Below, piece after piece: positions 1-6,882 of a stretch of 19,727 bases of DNA. The notes beneath the pieces were generated by a model that was not told where the DNA came from, did no database searches, and saw only the letters and a list, made by a program, of their open reading frames with translations. Origin of the DNA: Cellvibrionales bacterium UBA7375 (GTDB taxonomy: Bacteria; Pseudomonadota; Gammaproteobacteria; Pseudomonadales; Porticoccaceae). Each line of letters opens with the position of its first letter. Position 1 is the first letter of the stretch. The stretch is taken from the NCBI GenBank assembly GCA_002469845.1, contig DKNZ01000012.1, positions 1-19,727 on the forward strand, written 5' to 3'. The translations under genes were made by a program, and so were the position numbers.

Positions 1-44
1 AGGGCAATAGTATTAGAGGATTGTTTGGGTTTCTTTTTGCTCAT
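1..44 (-). CDS. smpB: SsrA-binding protein SmpB, N-terminal fragment (cut by window edge)
   Basis: Only the first 14 complete codons are inside the window, reading leftward from an ATG at 44. The peptide is MSKKKPKQSSNTIA, which matches the lysine-rich SmpB N-terminus followed by the conserved S-N-T-I-A. SmpB binds tmRNA and delivers it to stalled ribosomes for trans-translation. The neighbourhood supports the call, because ratA and ratB, its usual neighbours in gammaproteobacteria, lie just to the right, separated by a transporter gene. No Shine-Dalgarno precedes the ATG; a consensus -10 box sits six bases upstream. Recognition rests on a short peptide plus synteny. Confidence 0.85.
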   Translation of the reverse strand, partial: MSKKKPKQSSNTIA

Positions 45-50
45 GTAAGG

Positions 51-78
51 ATTATACGTTGGGCATTAATTTTGTCAT
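51..78 (-). promoter_or_regulatory. Predicted smpB promoter
   Basis: On the minus strand there is a perfect TATAAT (51-56), a 16-base spacer, and ATGACA (73-78; five of six bases match TTGACA). The usual start point, about seven bases past the -10, falls on or next to the A of the smpB ATG at 44, so the transcript would have essentially no leader. The boxes are seen in the sequence; promoter activity is inferred. Confidence 0.55.
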
Positions 79-200
79 AAGATTATTATAGCGATAGTGA
101 TGTTTTTATGATTTTTCTTTAGGTATTAATAAATTAAATAGCACTCTAGGTAAGATCTACAATTATGGTTACAATTCGGTTATAAAACTGAGGGTTTGAT

Positions 201-1571
201 ATGGCATTACAACAGAAGGGAATGCACGGTGCTTGGGTCAGCCGCTGGACCTTTATTATGGCCGCTACCGGTTCGGCGGTTGGCTTGGGTAATATGTGGA
301 AATTCCCCTATGTTGCTGGTAGTAATGGTGGTGGCGCATTTGTGCTGGTGTATTTAGCCTGTATTCTGTTTATCGGTGTTCCGGTAATGATGGCAGAGGT
401 CATGTTGGGGCGTCATGGACGCAAAAGCCCAGTTAATGCTATGCGGGACATAGTGTCTGAGAGTAGCGCTAATCTGCGCTGGTCTTATTTAGGCTGGTTG
501 GGAGTTGTGGCCGCAGTCTTGATTTTAAGTTTTTATGCGGTAATTGCAGGTTGGGCGCTGAGCTACATTATTGAGATGGGTTCTGGCGTTCTTAAAGGGG
601 TGGATGGTGACGCCGCTGCGGTTGCCTTTAATCAGTTGCTTAATAATCCCGCTAAACTTGTCTTTTGGCAAACGGTATTTTTGACGCTCTGTGTTGCGGT
701 GGTTATGGGGGGTGTTAAAAAGGGTTTAGGCGTTGCAGTTGAAACTCTAATGCCAATTCTATTTTTTATTCTATTTGGGTTATTAGTCTTTAGTTTTTTT
801 AGAGGTAACTTTTCAGCGGCAGTAGATTTCCTATTTTCTTTTAACCTAGATCAACTCACTTCACGCTCGGTCCTAGAGGCTATGGGGCAGGCATTCTTTA
901 CGCTGAGCATTGGTATGGCTGCAATCATGGCTTATGGTGCTTATATGCCACAAAAAGCAAGTATTGGAAAAACCATTTTAATCGTGGCTTTTTTCGATAG
1001 TGCCGTGGCTATTATCTCTGGTTTAGTGATCTTCTCAATTGTATTTGCAACCCAGGGGATTGAACCAGGCGCTGGTCCAGGTTTGATGTTTATTAGCTTA
1101 CCAGTTGCCTTTGGCAGTATGCCTGGCGGTTTATTAATTGGTGCAATTTTTTTCATTTTAGTCTCAATTGCCGCATGGAGTTCGGCTATTTCCCTACTTG
1201 AACCCTGTGTTGCCTGGCTAGTGGAAACTAAAAATATGGATCGATTCCAAGCTAATATGATCTTTGCGGTCATTGCTTGGATTCTGGGTTTGGGCACTGT
1301 TTTTTCATTTAATATTTGGTCGGGATATCAATTATTTGGCTTTACATTTTTTGACTTTTTAGATTTCCTAACAGCCAATATTATGTTGCCGGTCTCTGGC
1401 TTGTTGATTGCACTATTTGTCGGATATGTAGTCGATAAAAAGATTATTGCGTCTGAAATGCTAGGCATGCATCCCAAAGTGCAGTTATTATGGCAATATT
1501 CACTGCGATATTTAGCGCCTTTTGCAATAGGTGCGGTATTTATAATGGGACTGTATGATAGATTTTCTTAG
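201..1571 (+). CDS. Sodium-dependent transporter, NSS (SNF/LeuT-like) family
   Basis: The 456-residue inner-membrane protein has the TM1 signature of neurotransmitter:sodium symporters at about residues 24-37 (GSAVGLGNMWKFPY), followed by a glycine-rich stretch at 40-46. It is hydrophobic throughout. The length fits the shorter bacterial members of the family, many of which have 11 rather than 12 membrane segments. Family members couple Na+ entry to uptake of amino acids or similar solutes; the substrate cannot be read from the sequence. The ATG at 201 follows GAGGG at a good distance. The stop (1569-1571) overlaps the ribosome-binding site of ratA, so the two genes are probably co-transcribed. 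In many gammaproteobacteria smpB and ratA are directly adjacent; here the transporter sits between them. Confidence 0.93.
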   Translation: MALQQKGMHGAWVSRWTFIMAATGSAVGLGNMWKFPYVAGSNGGGAFVLVYLACILFIGVPVMMAEVMLGRHGRKSPVNAMRDIVSESSANLRWSYLGWLGVVAAVLILSFYAVIAGWALSYIIEMGSGVLKGVDGDAAAVAFNQLLNNPAKLVFWQTVFLTLCVAVVMGGVKKGLGVAVETLMPILFFILFGLLVFSFFRGNFSAAVDFLFSFNLDQLTSRSVLEAMGQAFFTLSIGMAAIMAYGAYMPQKASIGKTILIVAFFDSAVAIISGLVIFSIVFATQGIEPGAGPGLMFISLPVAFGSMPGGLLIGAIFFILVSIAAWSSAISLLEPCVAWLVETKNMDRFQANMIFAVIAWILGLGTVFSFNIWSGYQLFGFTFFDFLDFLTANIMLPVSGLLIALFVGYVVDKKIIASEMLGMHPKVQLLWQYSLRYLAPFAIGAVFIMGLYDRFS

Positions 1572-1575
1572 GTGG
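1570..1575 (+). promoter_or_regulatory. Shine-Dalgarno deciding the TTG start of ratA
   Basis: AGGTGG overlaps the last two bases of the transporter stop codon and lies four bases before the TTG at 1580. It supports both the non-ATG start and translational coupling to the upstream gene. Confidence 0.6.
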
Positions 1576-1579
1576 GCAA

Positions 1580-2020
1580 TTGGCAGCGGTTAATAGATCA
1601 GCACTTGTTCCATATTCAGCACATGCGATGTACTGTCTAGTCAATGATGTGGCTAGCTATCCACAATTTATGGACGGTTGCTCGTCAGTTGATATCATTG
1701 AGCATAGCGACCGCCTAATGCGGGCCACATTGTTTCTAAAAAAAGCGGGCATGGATGTTAAATTTACAACCTGTAATCAGTTGGTGCCCGACTCAAGTAT
1801 TGAAATGACATTACAGGATGGCCCATTTAAAACATTTAATGGTTTATGGCAGTTCAAACCTTTGTCTGATTCTGCCTGTAAACTTACACTGGACCTTGAG
1901 TTTGAGTTTAAAAGCAAAACATTGGCTACAGTGGCCACAGGTTTGTTTTCGGGTGTATCGAGCAACCTTGTAGATGCACTTTGTAAACGTGCAGATGAAA
2001 TTTATAAAAAGGCATTCTAA
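1580..2020 (+). CDS. ratA: Type II toxin-antitoxin system RatA family protein (START-like / coenzyme Q-binding family)
   Basis: The 146-residue protein carries the RatA N-terminal pattern RSALVPYSA, then VNDVASYPQF and later DGPFK with a W-x-F strand, matching the polyketide cyclase/START-like family. In E. coli RatA has been described as binding 50S subunits and blocking subunit joining. The same fold includes Coq10, a coenzyme Q-binding protein, and which role applies here is open. The start is TTG at 1580, chosen because AGGTGG at 1570-1575 lies four bases upstream and the homology begins immediately. The gene follows the transporter by eight bases and overlaps ratB by one base (TAATG), so a coupled operon is likely. 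Confidence 0.9.
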   Translation: MAAVNRSALVPYSAHAMYCLVNDVASYPQFMDGCSSVDIIEHSDRLMRATLFLKKAGMDVKFTTCNQLVPDSSIEMTLQDGPFKTFNGLWQFKPLSDSACKLTLDLEFEFKSKTLATVATGLFSGVSSNLVDALCKRADEIYKKAF

Positions 2021-2349
2021 TGGCAGATAGTAATTCTCAAATCACTGTAGAGGTGGCTTATGCGCTACCCGACAAGCAGATTCTTAAAGTATTGACTGTC
2101 CCTGTTGGAACTACTGCACTTGAAGCGGTAAAGCAATCTGGTGTGTTGCAGTTGTTTTCAGAAATAGATATTGAAGCGACGAAAATGGGTATTTTTTCTC
2201 AAGTTCTAGGAAGCAAAGGCCTTGCAGATCCGGCTAATTATCAGTTAAAGGCTAGAGATAGAGTGGAGATATACCGGGCATTAATAGCTGACCCGAAAGA
2301 GGTTCGCCGCCGTCGAGCGGAAGAATCTAAAATGCAAAAAAGTAGTTAG
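2020..2349 (+). CDS. ratB: RnfH/RatB family ubiquitin-like protein
   Basis: The 109-residue protein has the RatB/RnfH pattern: an N-terminal strand (ITVEVAYALPDKQ), the V-P-x-G-T-T-A-L-E-A turn, an I-D-x-x-x-x-x-M/V-G-I-F segment, and a C-terminal D-R-V-E-I-Y-R-A-L motif followed by L-I-A-D-P-K-E-x-R-R-x-R-A. The fold is ubiquitin-like (ThiS/MoaD superfamily). It lacks the C-terminal Gly-Gly used by sulfur carriers and ends in a charged tail. The ATG at 2020 overlaps the ratA stop by one base. Pairing with ratA is standard, but the biochemical role of RatB is not established. bamE converges on it from the other strand with a gap of only 12 bases. Confidence 0.9.
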   Translation: MADSNSQITVEVAYALPDKQILKVLTVPVGTTALEAVKQSGVLQLFSEIDIEATKMGIFSQVLGSKGLADPANYQLKARDRVEIYRALIADPKEVRRRRAEESKMQKSS

Positions 2350-2361
2350 CTATTTACTAGC

Positions 2362-2706
2362 CTATTTTTTCTCATCGGATTTTAAAAGGTCGCTCTCAAT
2401 ATTGAGAAGTGTATTATTTGGGTCAAATGTTAAATTGAGTTGCTGTTCATATTTTTTATCGTTGGAATCGACCTTTGTGTAATAATAATCCCAACGTGTT
2501 GGATTGAAGGTGTCCACTATAAGTGGCGTACCCAATATGAACTGCACCTGAGGTTTGGTCATACCAACCTGTAATTTATCTACCATTTCTTGGGAAATTA
2601 TATTACCTTGTTGTACAGATACTTTATGGATACTTGGAAATTTAATCCAACTACAGCCGGAAAATAAAAATATAAAAAGTAAAGCCAAGATCGAATATAA
2701 TCGCAT
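2362..2706 (-). CDS. bamE: Outer membrane protein assembly factor BamE (SmpA/OmlA lipoprotein)
   Basis: This 114-residue lipoprotein is the small accessory subunit of the BAM complex, which inserts beta-barrel proteins into the outer membrane. Residues 1-17 form a signal peptide with lipobox LFSGC, giving lipidation at Cys18. The mature part shows the BamE pattern: an early segment around NIISQEMVDKLQVGMTKPQV, then LGTP, then the D-x-F/W-x-x-x-R-W-D-Y-Y-Y motif and an L-x-L-x-F strand. The ATG at 2706 follows AGGAT at a suitable distance. It is divergent from fur with 64 bases between starts, an arrangement common in gammaproteobacteria. No clear terminator was seen between it and ratB. Confidence 0.93.
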   Translation of the reverse strand: MRLYSILALLFIFLFSGCSWIKFPSIHKVSVQQGNIISQEMVDKLQVGMTKPQVQFILGTPLIVDTFNPTRWDYYYTKVDSNDKKYEQQLNLTFDPNNTLLNIESDLLKSDEKK

Positions 2707-2770
2707 ATGAAGTATCCTAAATGGTACACAAAAGATTTAAGGTGGATCATAACATAGAGAAGGGTAAATT

Positions 2771-3178
2771 ATGTCTCCAGAAGATATTGAATTAAAAAAA
2801 GCGGGCTTAAAAGTCACGTTGCCTAGAATTAAAATTTTACAAATTCTAGAAAATACAGTCGAGCGACATATGACGGCTGAAGATATTTATCAGGCCCTTA
2901 GAGATGCTGATGAAGATGTGGGTATTGCCACGGTATACCGTGTTCTAACCCAATTTGAGGCTGCTGGACTAGTGGAGCGACATAACTTTGATTCTGGGCC
3001 TGCGGTTTACGAGCTTGATCGAGGCGAACACCACGATCATATGGTGTGTACCGAAACTGGTAAGGTAATTGAATTTCACAATCATGAAATTGAAGGTTTA
3101 CAGGAAAAAATTGCTCAACAAAATGGCTACCAGTTGGTAGGCCATAGCCTGGTGCTTTACGTTAAGCCTAAGGAATAA
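2771..3178 (+). CDS. fur: Ferric uptake regulator Fur
   Basis: This 135-residue iron-responsive repressor has an N-terminal winged helix (about 1-82, including R-I-K-I-L-Q-I-L and the recognition helix A-T-V-Y-R-V-L) and a C-terminal dimerisation domain. Metal ligands of the family are visible: His33, Glu81, the H-H-D-H cluster at 87-90, and His103/Glu108 nearby. Only one cysteine (Cys93) is present where E. coli Fur has C-x-x-C, and the C-terminal cysteine pair is missing, as in Pseudomonas-type Fur; the structural zinc site of E. coli Fur is therefore absent. The ATG at 2771 follows AAGGG. No convincing Fur box was seen in the bamE-fur intergenic region. Confidence 0.95.
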   Translation: MSPEDIELKKAGLKVTLPRIKILQILENTVERHMTAEDIYQALRDADEDVGIATVYRVLTQFEAAGLVERHNFDSGPAVYELDRGEHHDHMVCTETGKVIEFHNHEIEGLQEKIAQQNGYQLVGHSLVLYVKPKE

Positions 3179-3205
3179 AAAATTAAAGCAGGGGTATAGT
3201 TCTTG

Positions 3206-3994
3206 CTAAAATTCATGTTTTGGCTCAGGAAACGCTCGGCTTAAGACCTCCTTTCTGTAGGTACTTAAAGCATTTTGAATATTGGAAGACTGTTCTAAGA
3301 AATTCTTCGAAAATTTAGGTGCGCTATAAGAGATGCCCAACATATCCTGAAGAACTAAAACCTGTCCATCTGTATCTGCACCTGCACCAATACCAATTAC
3401 GGGAATCTCTAAGGCAGATGTTAGTTCTTTGCCTAATGAGGATGGAATACATTCGACAACCAATAAGTCGGCTCCGGCTTGTTCAAGTATTTTTGCTTCA
3501 GCTAAAATTTTGTCAGCCCCATTCTCGTCTTTACCTTGGACTTTGAAGCCACTTAACTTGTGAACTGATTGAGGAGTAAGCCCTAAGTGACTGCAAACGG
3601 GAATCCCTCTTTGTGTTAATGCGTAAACGGTTTCTGCTAACCATTCACCACCCTCCAGTTTGACCATTTGAGCCCCTGCTTGCATGAGTATTGCTGCATT
3701 ATCCAAGGCTTGAGATACTGTAGCGTAGGACATAAAAGGCATATCTGACAGAACCAGAGAAGACTGGATTCCGCGCGCCACATTTTTGGTGTGATAGGCC
3801 ATTTCATCAAGGGTTACAGGAATAGTGGTCTTTTGTCCCTGAATAACATTGCCTAGGGAATCACCTACTAGAGTGACTTCGATTTCAGCCTTATCAATCA
3901 ATTTCGCAAAGCTATAATCATAGGCGGTAATGGCGGCAAATTTATTGCCACTGGCTTTGATAGATTTTAGATGATCAATCGATATGCTAGTCAT
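3206..3994 (-). CDS. panB: 3-methyl-2-oxobutanoate hydroxymethyltransferase PanB
   Basis: PanB transfers a hydroxymethyl group from methylene-tetrahydrofolate to alpha-ketoisovalerate, giving ketopantoate, the first step of pantothenate synthesis. The 262-residue length is normal. Expected active-site residues are present at family positions: Asp45-Ser46 (in VGDS), Asp84 and Glu114 for Mg2+, and the catalytic Glu181 in V-V-E-C-I-P. The GIGAGADTDGQ stretch near the C-terminus is also typical. It is the last gene of the leftward pcnB-folK-kinase-panB group, 80 bases after the kinase stop. panC, its common partner, does not follow; fur converges on panB instead. Confidence 0.96.
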   Translation of the reverse strand: MTSISIDHLKSIKASGNKFAAITAYDYSFAKLIDKAEIEVTLVGDSLGNVIQGQKTTIPVTLDEMAYHTKNVARGIQSSLVLSDMPFMSYATVSQALDNAAILMQAGAQMVKLEGGEWLAETVYALTQRGIPVCSHLGLTPQSVHKLSGFKVQGKDENGADKILAEAKILEQAGADLLVVECIPSSLGKELTSALEIPVIGIGAGADTDGQVLVLQDMLGISYSAPKFSKNFLEQSSNIQNALSTYRKEVLSRAFPEPKHEF

Positions 3995-4074
3995 TTACTT
4001 AGGTTCCCCGAAATAGTCAGCCACAAGATACTGTGCTAGTTGGAATATTGTAACATTATATCTTGGAGCTGCAT

Positions 4075-4767
4075 TTATTGAATTGGGTGGGGGTTGTAGT
4101 AGTGACGCCCGGGCTGTCCACGAAGGATATATTTTACTAAATTGTAGTAATCAGAATTACCCTGAGCCAAGTTAATTTCGCTTGTATTGACGATCAGTAG
4201 AGGGGTGTCCTCATAATGATAGAAGAACTGTGTATAGGCATCATTGAGAGTTTGTAAATACGTCAGATCAATACCCCGCTCGATACTGTTACCCCGAAGT
4301 TGCACTCTGTCAAACAGGGTATTGGTAGGAGCTTGTAAGCACACAACTAAGTCAGGCTGTGGTAATTCTTCAATTACTTTGTCATACAGAGTTTGATAAA
4401 GACGATACTCATCATCATCTAAGGTTATTCGGGCAAACAATGGATCTTTTTCTATTAAAAAATCTGATACGCGACCCTGGTGAAACAATTCACCTTGTTT
4501 TATGGCCTGTAGTTTTTGAATTCGCTGAAATAAAAAAGAAAGCTGAGTAGGCAGAGCATTAGCACGACGATTTTTATAAAAACGCTCAAGGAATGGATTG
4601 TCTTCTGCATCCTCAAGGATTGTTTCACAGCTAAATGTCTCAGCAAGCCGCTTTGCTAATGTAGTCTTACCAACCCCGATAGGGCCTTCAACAGCAATAT
4701 AGGTAGGTATCTTAAGGTTAGCCGAATTAGTCTCTAATCCAAGTGTATTTAGAAGCGCTGCTTCCAC
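4075..4767 (-). CDS. Deoxynucleoside kinase (dNK family)
   Basis: This is a P-loop kinase of the dCK/dGK/dNK superfamily, which phosphorylates deoxynucleosides in the salvage pathway. It has a Walker A motif (GPIGVGKTT) preceded by Y-I-A-V-E, an E-D-A-E-D-N-P-F segment like the family's substrate-site region, the D-F-L-I-E-K-D stretch, and an R-x-x-x-R-G-x-x-x-E-R lid-like motif (QLRGNSIERG). No ATG is in frame near the N-terminus. I chose GTG at 4767 because GGAG lies six bases upstream; this gives 230 residues. The longest frame begins at TTG 4797, just past the folK stop, but has no ribosome-binding site. Substrate preference cannot be told. Confidence 0.88.
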   Translation of the reverse strand: MEAALLNTLGLETNSANLKIPTYIAVEGPIGVGKTTLAKRLAETFSCETILEDAEDNPFLERFYKNRRANALPTQLSFLFQRIQKLQAIKQGELFHQGRVSDFLIEKDPLFARITLDDDEYRLYQTLYDKVIEELPQPDLVVCLQAPTNTLFDRVQLRGNSIERGIDLTYLQTLNDAYTQFFYHYEDTPLLIVNTSEINLAQGNSDYYNLVKYILRGQPGRHYYNPHPIQ

Positions 4768-4773
4768 TACTTT

Positions 4774-4777
4774 CTCC
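4774..4777 (-). promoter_or_regulatory. Shine-Dalgarno favouring the GTG start of the kinase
   Basis: GGAG on the minus strand stands six bases before the GTG at 4767. The alternative TTG at 4797 has no comparable signal. Confidence 0.5.
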
Positions 4778-4801
4778 GGTTGCAATGTTATTGGCAAAGC
4801 A

Positions 4802-5308
4802 TTAATTGTTAAGTCTTACAATACCTTGCATGGAGCAATTTGCCAATAGATCAATAACTTTTCCGCGGTCTGGAATCACTAAGTCAGGTTTTAAGTCCAT
4901 CAGTGGTGCTAACACAAAGGCTCGCTCATGGGCTCTTGGGTGAGGTAAAGTGAGATGCTGTGTATTTTCAATTAATTGATCGTACACCAGTATATCTAAG
5001 TCTAAAGTTCTAGCACCCCAGCGCTCTACGCGAATTCGTCCCTGCTGGTTTTCAATCAACTGAAGTGCTTCGAGTAATCCTTGGGCACCTAAACTGGTTT
5101 CAATTTTTACAGCAGCATTGACATAATCTGGTTGATCTCCAGGGCCAATTGCGCCTGTCTGATATAAGCTAGACACTGCTAAAATATTGATTTTAGAGTG
5201 GCCACCGATTTTTTTGATGGCCTGTTGAATCTGCATTTTTGGGTCTTTGTACACACCCTCTGACTCACCGCACAGATTACTACCAAGACCAATAAAAGCC
5301 TCAGGCAT
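4802..5308 (-). CDS. folK: 2-amino-4-hydroxy-6-hydroxymethyldihydropteridine diphosphokinase FolK
   Basis: FolK (HPPK) transfers pyrophosphate from ATP to hydroxymethyl-dihydropterin in folate synthesis. With the ATG at 5308 the protein is 168 residues and begins MPEAFIGLGSNL, the family N-terminus. The HPPK signature R-W-G-A-R-T-L-D-L-D-I-L lies at 96-107, with the Mg2+-binding aspartates at 103 and 105, and PHPRAHERAFVL follows. The frame stays open upstream to 5449, but that part lies inside pcnB and shows no FolK homology, so 5308 is preferred. The start overlaps the pcnB stop by eight bases, implying coupling. The product feeds the folate pool used by PanB two genes downstream. Confidence 0.95.
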   Translation of the reverse strand: MPEAFIGLGSNLCGESEGVYKDPKMQIQQAIKKIGGHSKINILAVSSLYQTGAIGPGDQPDYVNAAVKIETSLGAQGLLEALQLIENQQGRIRVERWGARTLDLDILVYDQLIENTQHLTLPHPRAHERAFVLAPLMDLKPDLVIPDRGKVIDLLANCSMQGIVRLNN

Positions 5309-6650
5309 TGTTGGGCTCGTTAGTTCTTTTTCTTGGCCTACGATTACGGGAGCGATGGGAGTTGAGCTTTTGCACCATATTTTGGCGTTCATCTTCACTG
5401 GCATCTTGGTATTTTGTCCACCAGTCACCGAGGCCATTGAGAGATTCACCCGTCTGCTCTCTTAGAAGAATAAAATCATAGGCAGCACGAAAACGTGGGT
5501 TTTCCATTGAGCGCTGAGCGCGGTTGCCACCGCGTTTTACCAAGGTTAACTGCATTGACCAAATTTCCCGCATAGCTATAGTGAAGCGTCTTGGAATAGC
5601 GGTAATTGGAATTTGATTGCTGATTACTTCATTGGCTGCTTTAGTTAGAGCTGAGGCGGGAGGATGCCCTTGCTTTACATATTCTGAGGAAACTTTTTGC
5701 ACCGACGGCCATAATAATGCGGCGTAAATAAAAGCCGGAGTGACTCGCTTGTTACTTCGAATTCTGAGATCGGTATTAGTGAGTGCCTGTTCTACCATGT
5801 TTTTTGCAGTAGGGTGCCCCTGTTCTATAAGACGATTCAGCTGGGGTATTAGCTGTGCAAATAGGCGATATTCAAATAAAAGTTGAAATACCGCAAGACC
5901 ATATCCGCCCATAAAGAGCTTTAGGGTTTCATCAAACATTCTTGGTGCTGATACATGCTTTAAGTTAGTTGACATTTTTTCGATGGGTTTGAGACTTTTA
6001 GCTTCCACCGTAAATCCCAGCTTTGCGGCAAACCGAGCCACTCTAAGAAGCCTTACAGGGTCCTCGCTATATCGAGTAGAAGGATTACCTATAATACGAA
6101 TCTTACGTTTAGCAAGGTCTTCAAGCCCATCACAAAAATCATGAAGGGTATTTTTCTCTGTATCGTAATAAAGGGCATTAATAGTCAAATCGCGTCTGTT
6201 TGCATCATCATGTATAGAGCCAAACATATTATCTCTGGTCAGTAGTCCACTAGCAGCTTGTTGCACCTTTTCATTTTTTTCTGTGTTGTTCGATCTAAAA
6301 GTAGTGACTTCAATAGGCTCTCTACCAAACTGAACATGAACAATCTGGAAGCGACGACCTATAATACGTGAGCGTCGAAACAAATTTTTGATTTGTTGAG
6401 GTGTCGCATTGGTAGCAATATCAAAATCTTTCGGGTTTAGATCTAGCAATAAATCCCTAACACAACCACCCACAACGTAGGCTTCAAAATTATTCTTTTG
6501 AAGAATGCGAACTATTTCACAGGCATGTCTGCAGATTTTTTTTGGATTTAGGCTGTGTTCATGTGCCTTTAACACGAGATGTTGACCATCATTTGTCTGT
6601 GATGAGCGATCAAAAAATTTACCGAGACGTTTTAACACAATAAAAGCCAA
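5301..6650 (-). CDS. pcnB: Poly(A) polymerase I PcnB
   Basis: PcnB adds poly(A) tails to RNA 3' ends and so marks them for decay. The ~449-residue protein has the class II nucleotidyltransferase head: V-G-G-C-V-R-D-L-L-L at 60-69, then the catalytic aspartates 75 and 77 in K-D-F-D, N-A-T-P, and RRDLTINAL. A basic C-terminal tail (about 430-445), rich in Arg and Lys, is typical of PcnB rather than CCA-adding enzymes. No ATG exists near the N-terminus. In-frame candidates are TTG 6650, ATT 6641 and GTG 6638, none with a clear Shine-Dalgarno. I give the TTG, the longest. E. coli pcnB is known to start at AUU, so 6641 is a serious alternative. It heads the pcnB-folK-kinase-panB group. Confidence 0.94.
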   Translation of the reverse strand: MAFIVLKRLGKFFDRSSQTNDGQHLVLKAHEHSLNPKKICRHACEIVRILQKNNFEAYVVGGCVRDLLLDLNPKDFDIATNATPQQIKNLFRRSRIIGRRFQIVHVQFGREPIEVTTFRSNNTEKNEKVQQAASGLLTRDNMFGSIHDDANRRDLTINALYYDTEKNTLHDFCDGLEDLAKRKIRIIGNPSTRYSEDPVRLLRVARFAAKLGFTVEAKSLKPIEKMSTNLKHVSAPRMFDETLKLFMGGYGLAVFQLLFEYRLFAQLIPQLNRLIEQGHPTAKNMVEQALTNTDLRIRSNKRVTPAFIYAALLWPSVQKVSSEYVKQGHPPASALTKAANEVISNQIPITAIPRRFTIAMREIWSMQLTLVKRGGNRAQRSMENPRFRAAYDFILLREQTGESLNGLGDWWTKYQDASEDERQNMVQKLNSHRSRNRRPRKRTNEPNNA

Positions 6651-6754
6651 TGCAAAGTGAGCGGGTAGTTTAACAGAGCAAAACCAGCACTGTTAGCAAT
6701 AAATATTTACTATGGTATTTGTTGATTAGTAAATTTGGGAAAATTAAGCAGGCA

Positions 6755-6782
6755 ATAAAAAAGGGTTGCCTTTCGGCAGCCC
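6755..6782 (-). terminator. Rho-independent terminator, leftward
   Basis: On the minus strand GGGCTGCC, a GAAA tetraloop and GGCAACCC form a stem of four plus three pairs with one C-A mismatch, directly followed by TTTTTT (6757-6762). The plus strand has no T-run after the hairpin, so the direction is leftward. It would end either a short RNA starting near 6835 or read-through from gluQ. Confidence 0.65.
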
Positions 6783-6835
6783 CTCGGAGACGTTCTTCAG
6801 TCTAAGCTGTTTGAACGCTTTGCAATCCATCTATT
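6757..6835 (-). ncRNA. Candidate small RNA (~80 nt) upstream of pcnB
   Basis: A predicted promoter (boxes at 6842-6869) would start transcription near 6835, and a terminator-like hairpin with six Us ends at 6757. The predicted RNA can fold a 5' hairpin (CGTTC pairing with GAACG, with an inner CAG/CTG) followed by the terminator stem. A 28-codon frame from ATG 6830 to the TAA at 6744 runs through the terminator but has no ribosome-binding site. It does not resemble an RNA family I can name, and I do not see the repeated CA motifs of CrcZ within it. Alternatively, the hairpin only ends the dksA-gluQ transcript. Existence is inferred. Confidence 0.35.
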
Positions 6836-6841
6836 TTTTTT

Positions 6842-6869
6842 ATTATTTATCGTTTTTATTTAAAGTCAA
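6842..6869 (-). promoter_or_regulatory. Predicted promoter for the short RNA
   Basis: The minus strand has TTGACT (6864-6869, five of six bases), a 16-base spacer and AATAAT (6842-6847, five of six). The -35 box forms one arm of the 18-base palindrome, so a dimeric regulator bound there would compete with RNA polymerase. Confidence 0.4.
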
Positions 6870-6882
6870 AGCATGCTTTGAC
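6865..6882. repeat. 18-base perfect palindrome, possible operator
   Basis: GTCAAAGCATGCTTTGAC is a perfect inverted repeat with no spacer. It overlaps a leftward -35 box. The lack of a loop argues against a terminator and for a DNA-binding site, but the cognate protein is unknown. Confidence 0.5.

Noticed and set aside
941..1297. 118-codon leftward frame inside the sodium symporter gene
   Set aside because: Shadow of a clear coding gene; its peptide has no recognisable features.
2707..2770. Possible Fur box in the bamE-fur intergenic region
   Set aside because: No sequence close to the 19-base GATAATGATAATCATTATC consensus was found.
4055..4060. Perfect TATAAT (minus strand) between the kinase gene and panB
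   Set aside because: No acceptable -35 at 16-18 bases; such hexamers are expected by chance in AT-rich spacers, though an internal panB promoter remains possible.
5309..5449. Longer folK with 47 extra N-terminal residues
   Set aside because: The extension lies inside pcnB and has no FolK features; homology begins at the ATG at 5308.
6744..6830. 28-codon leftward frame upstream of pcnB
   Set aside because: No ribosome-binding site, and it reads straight through the predicted terminator hairpin and U-run; better explained as a non-coding transcript.
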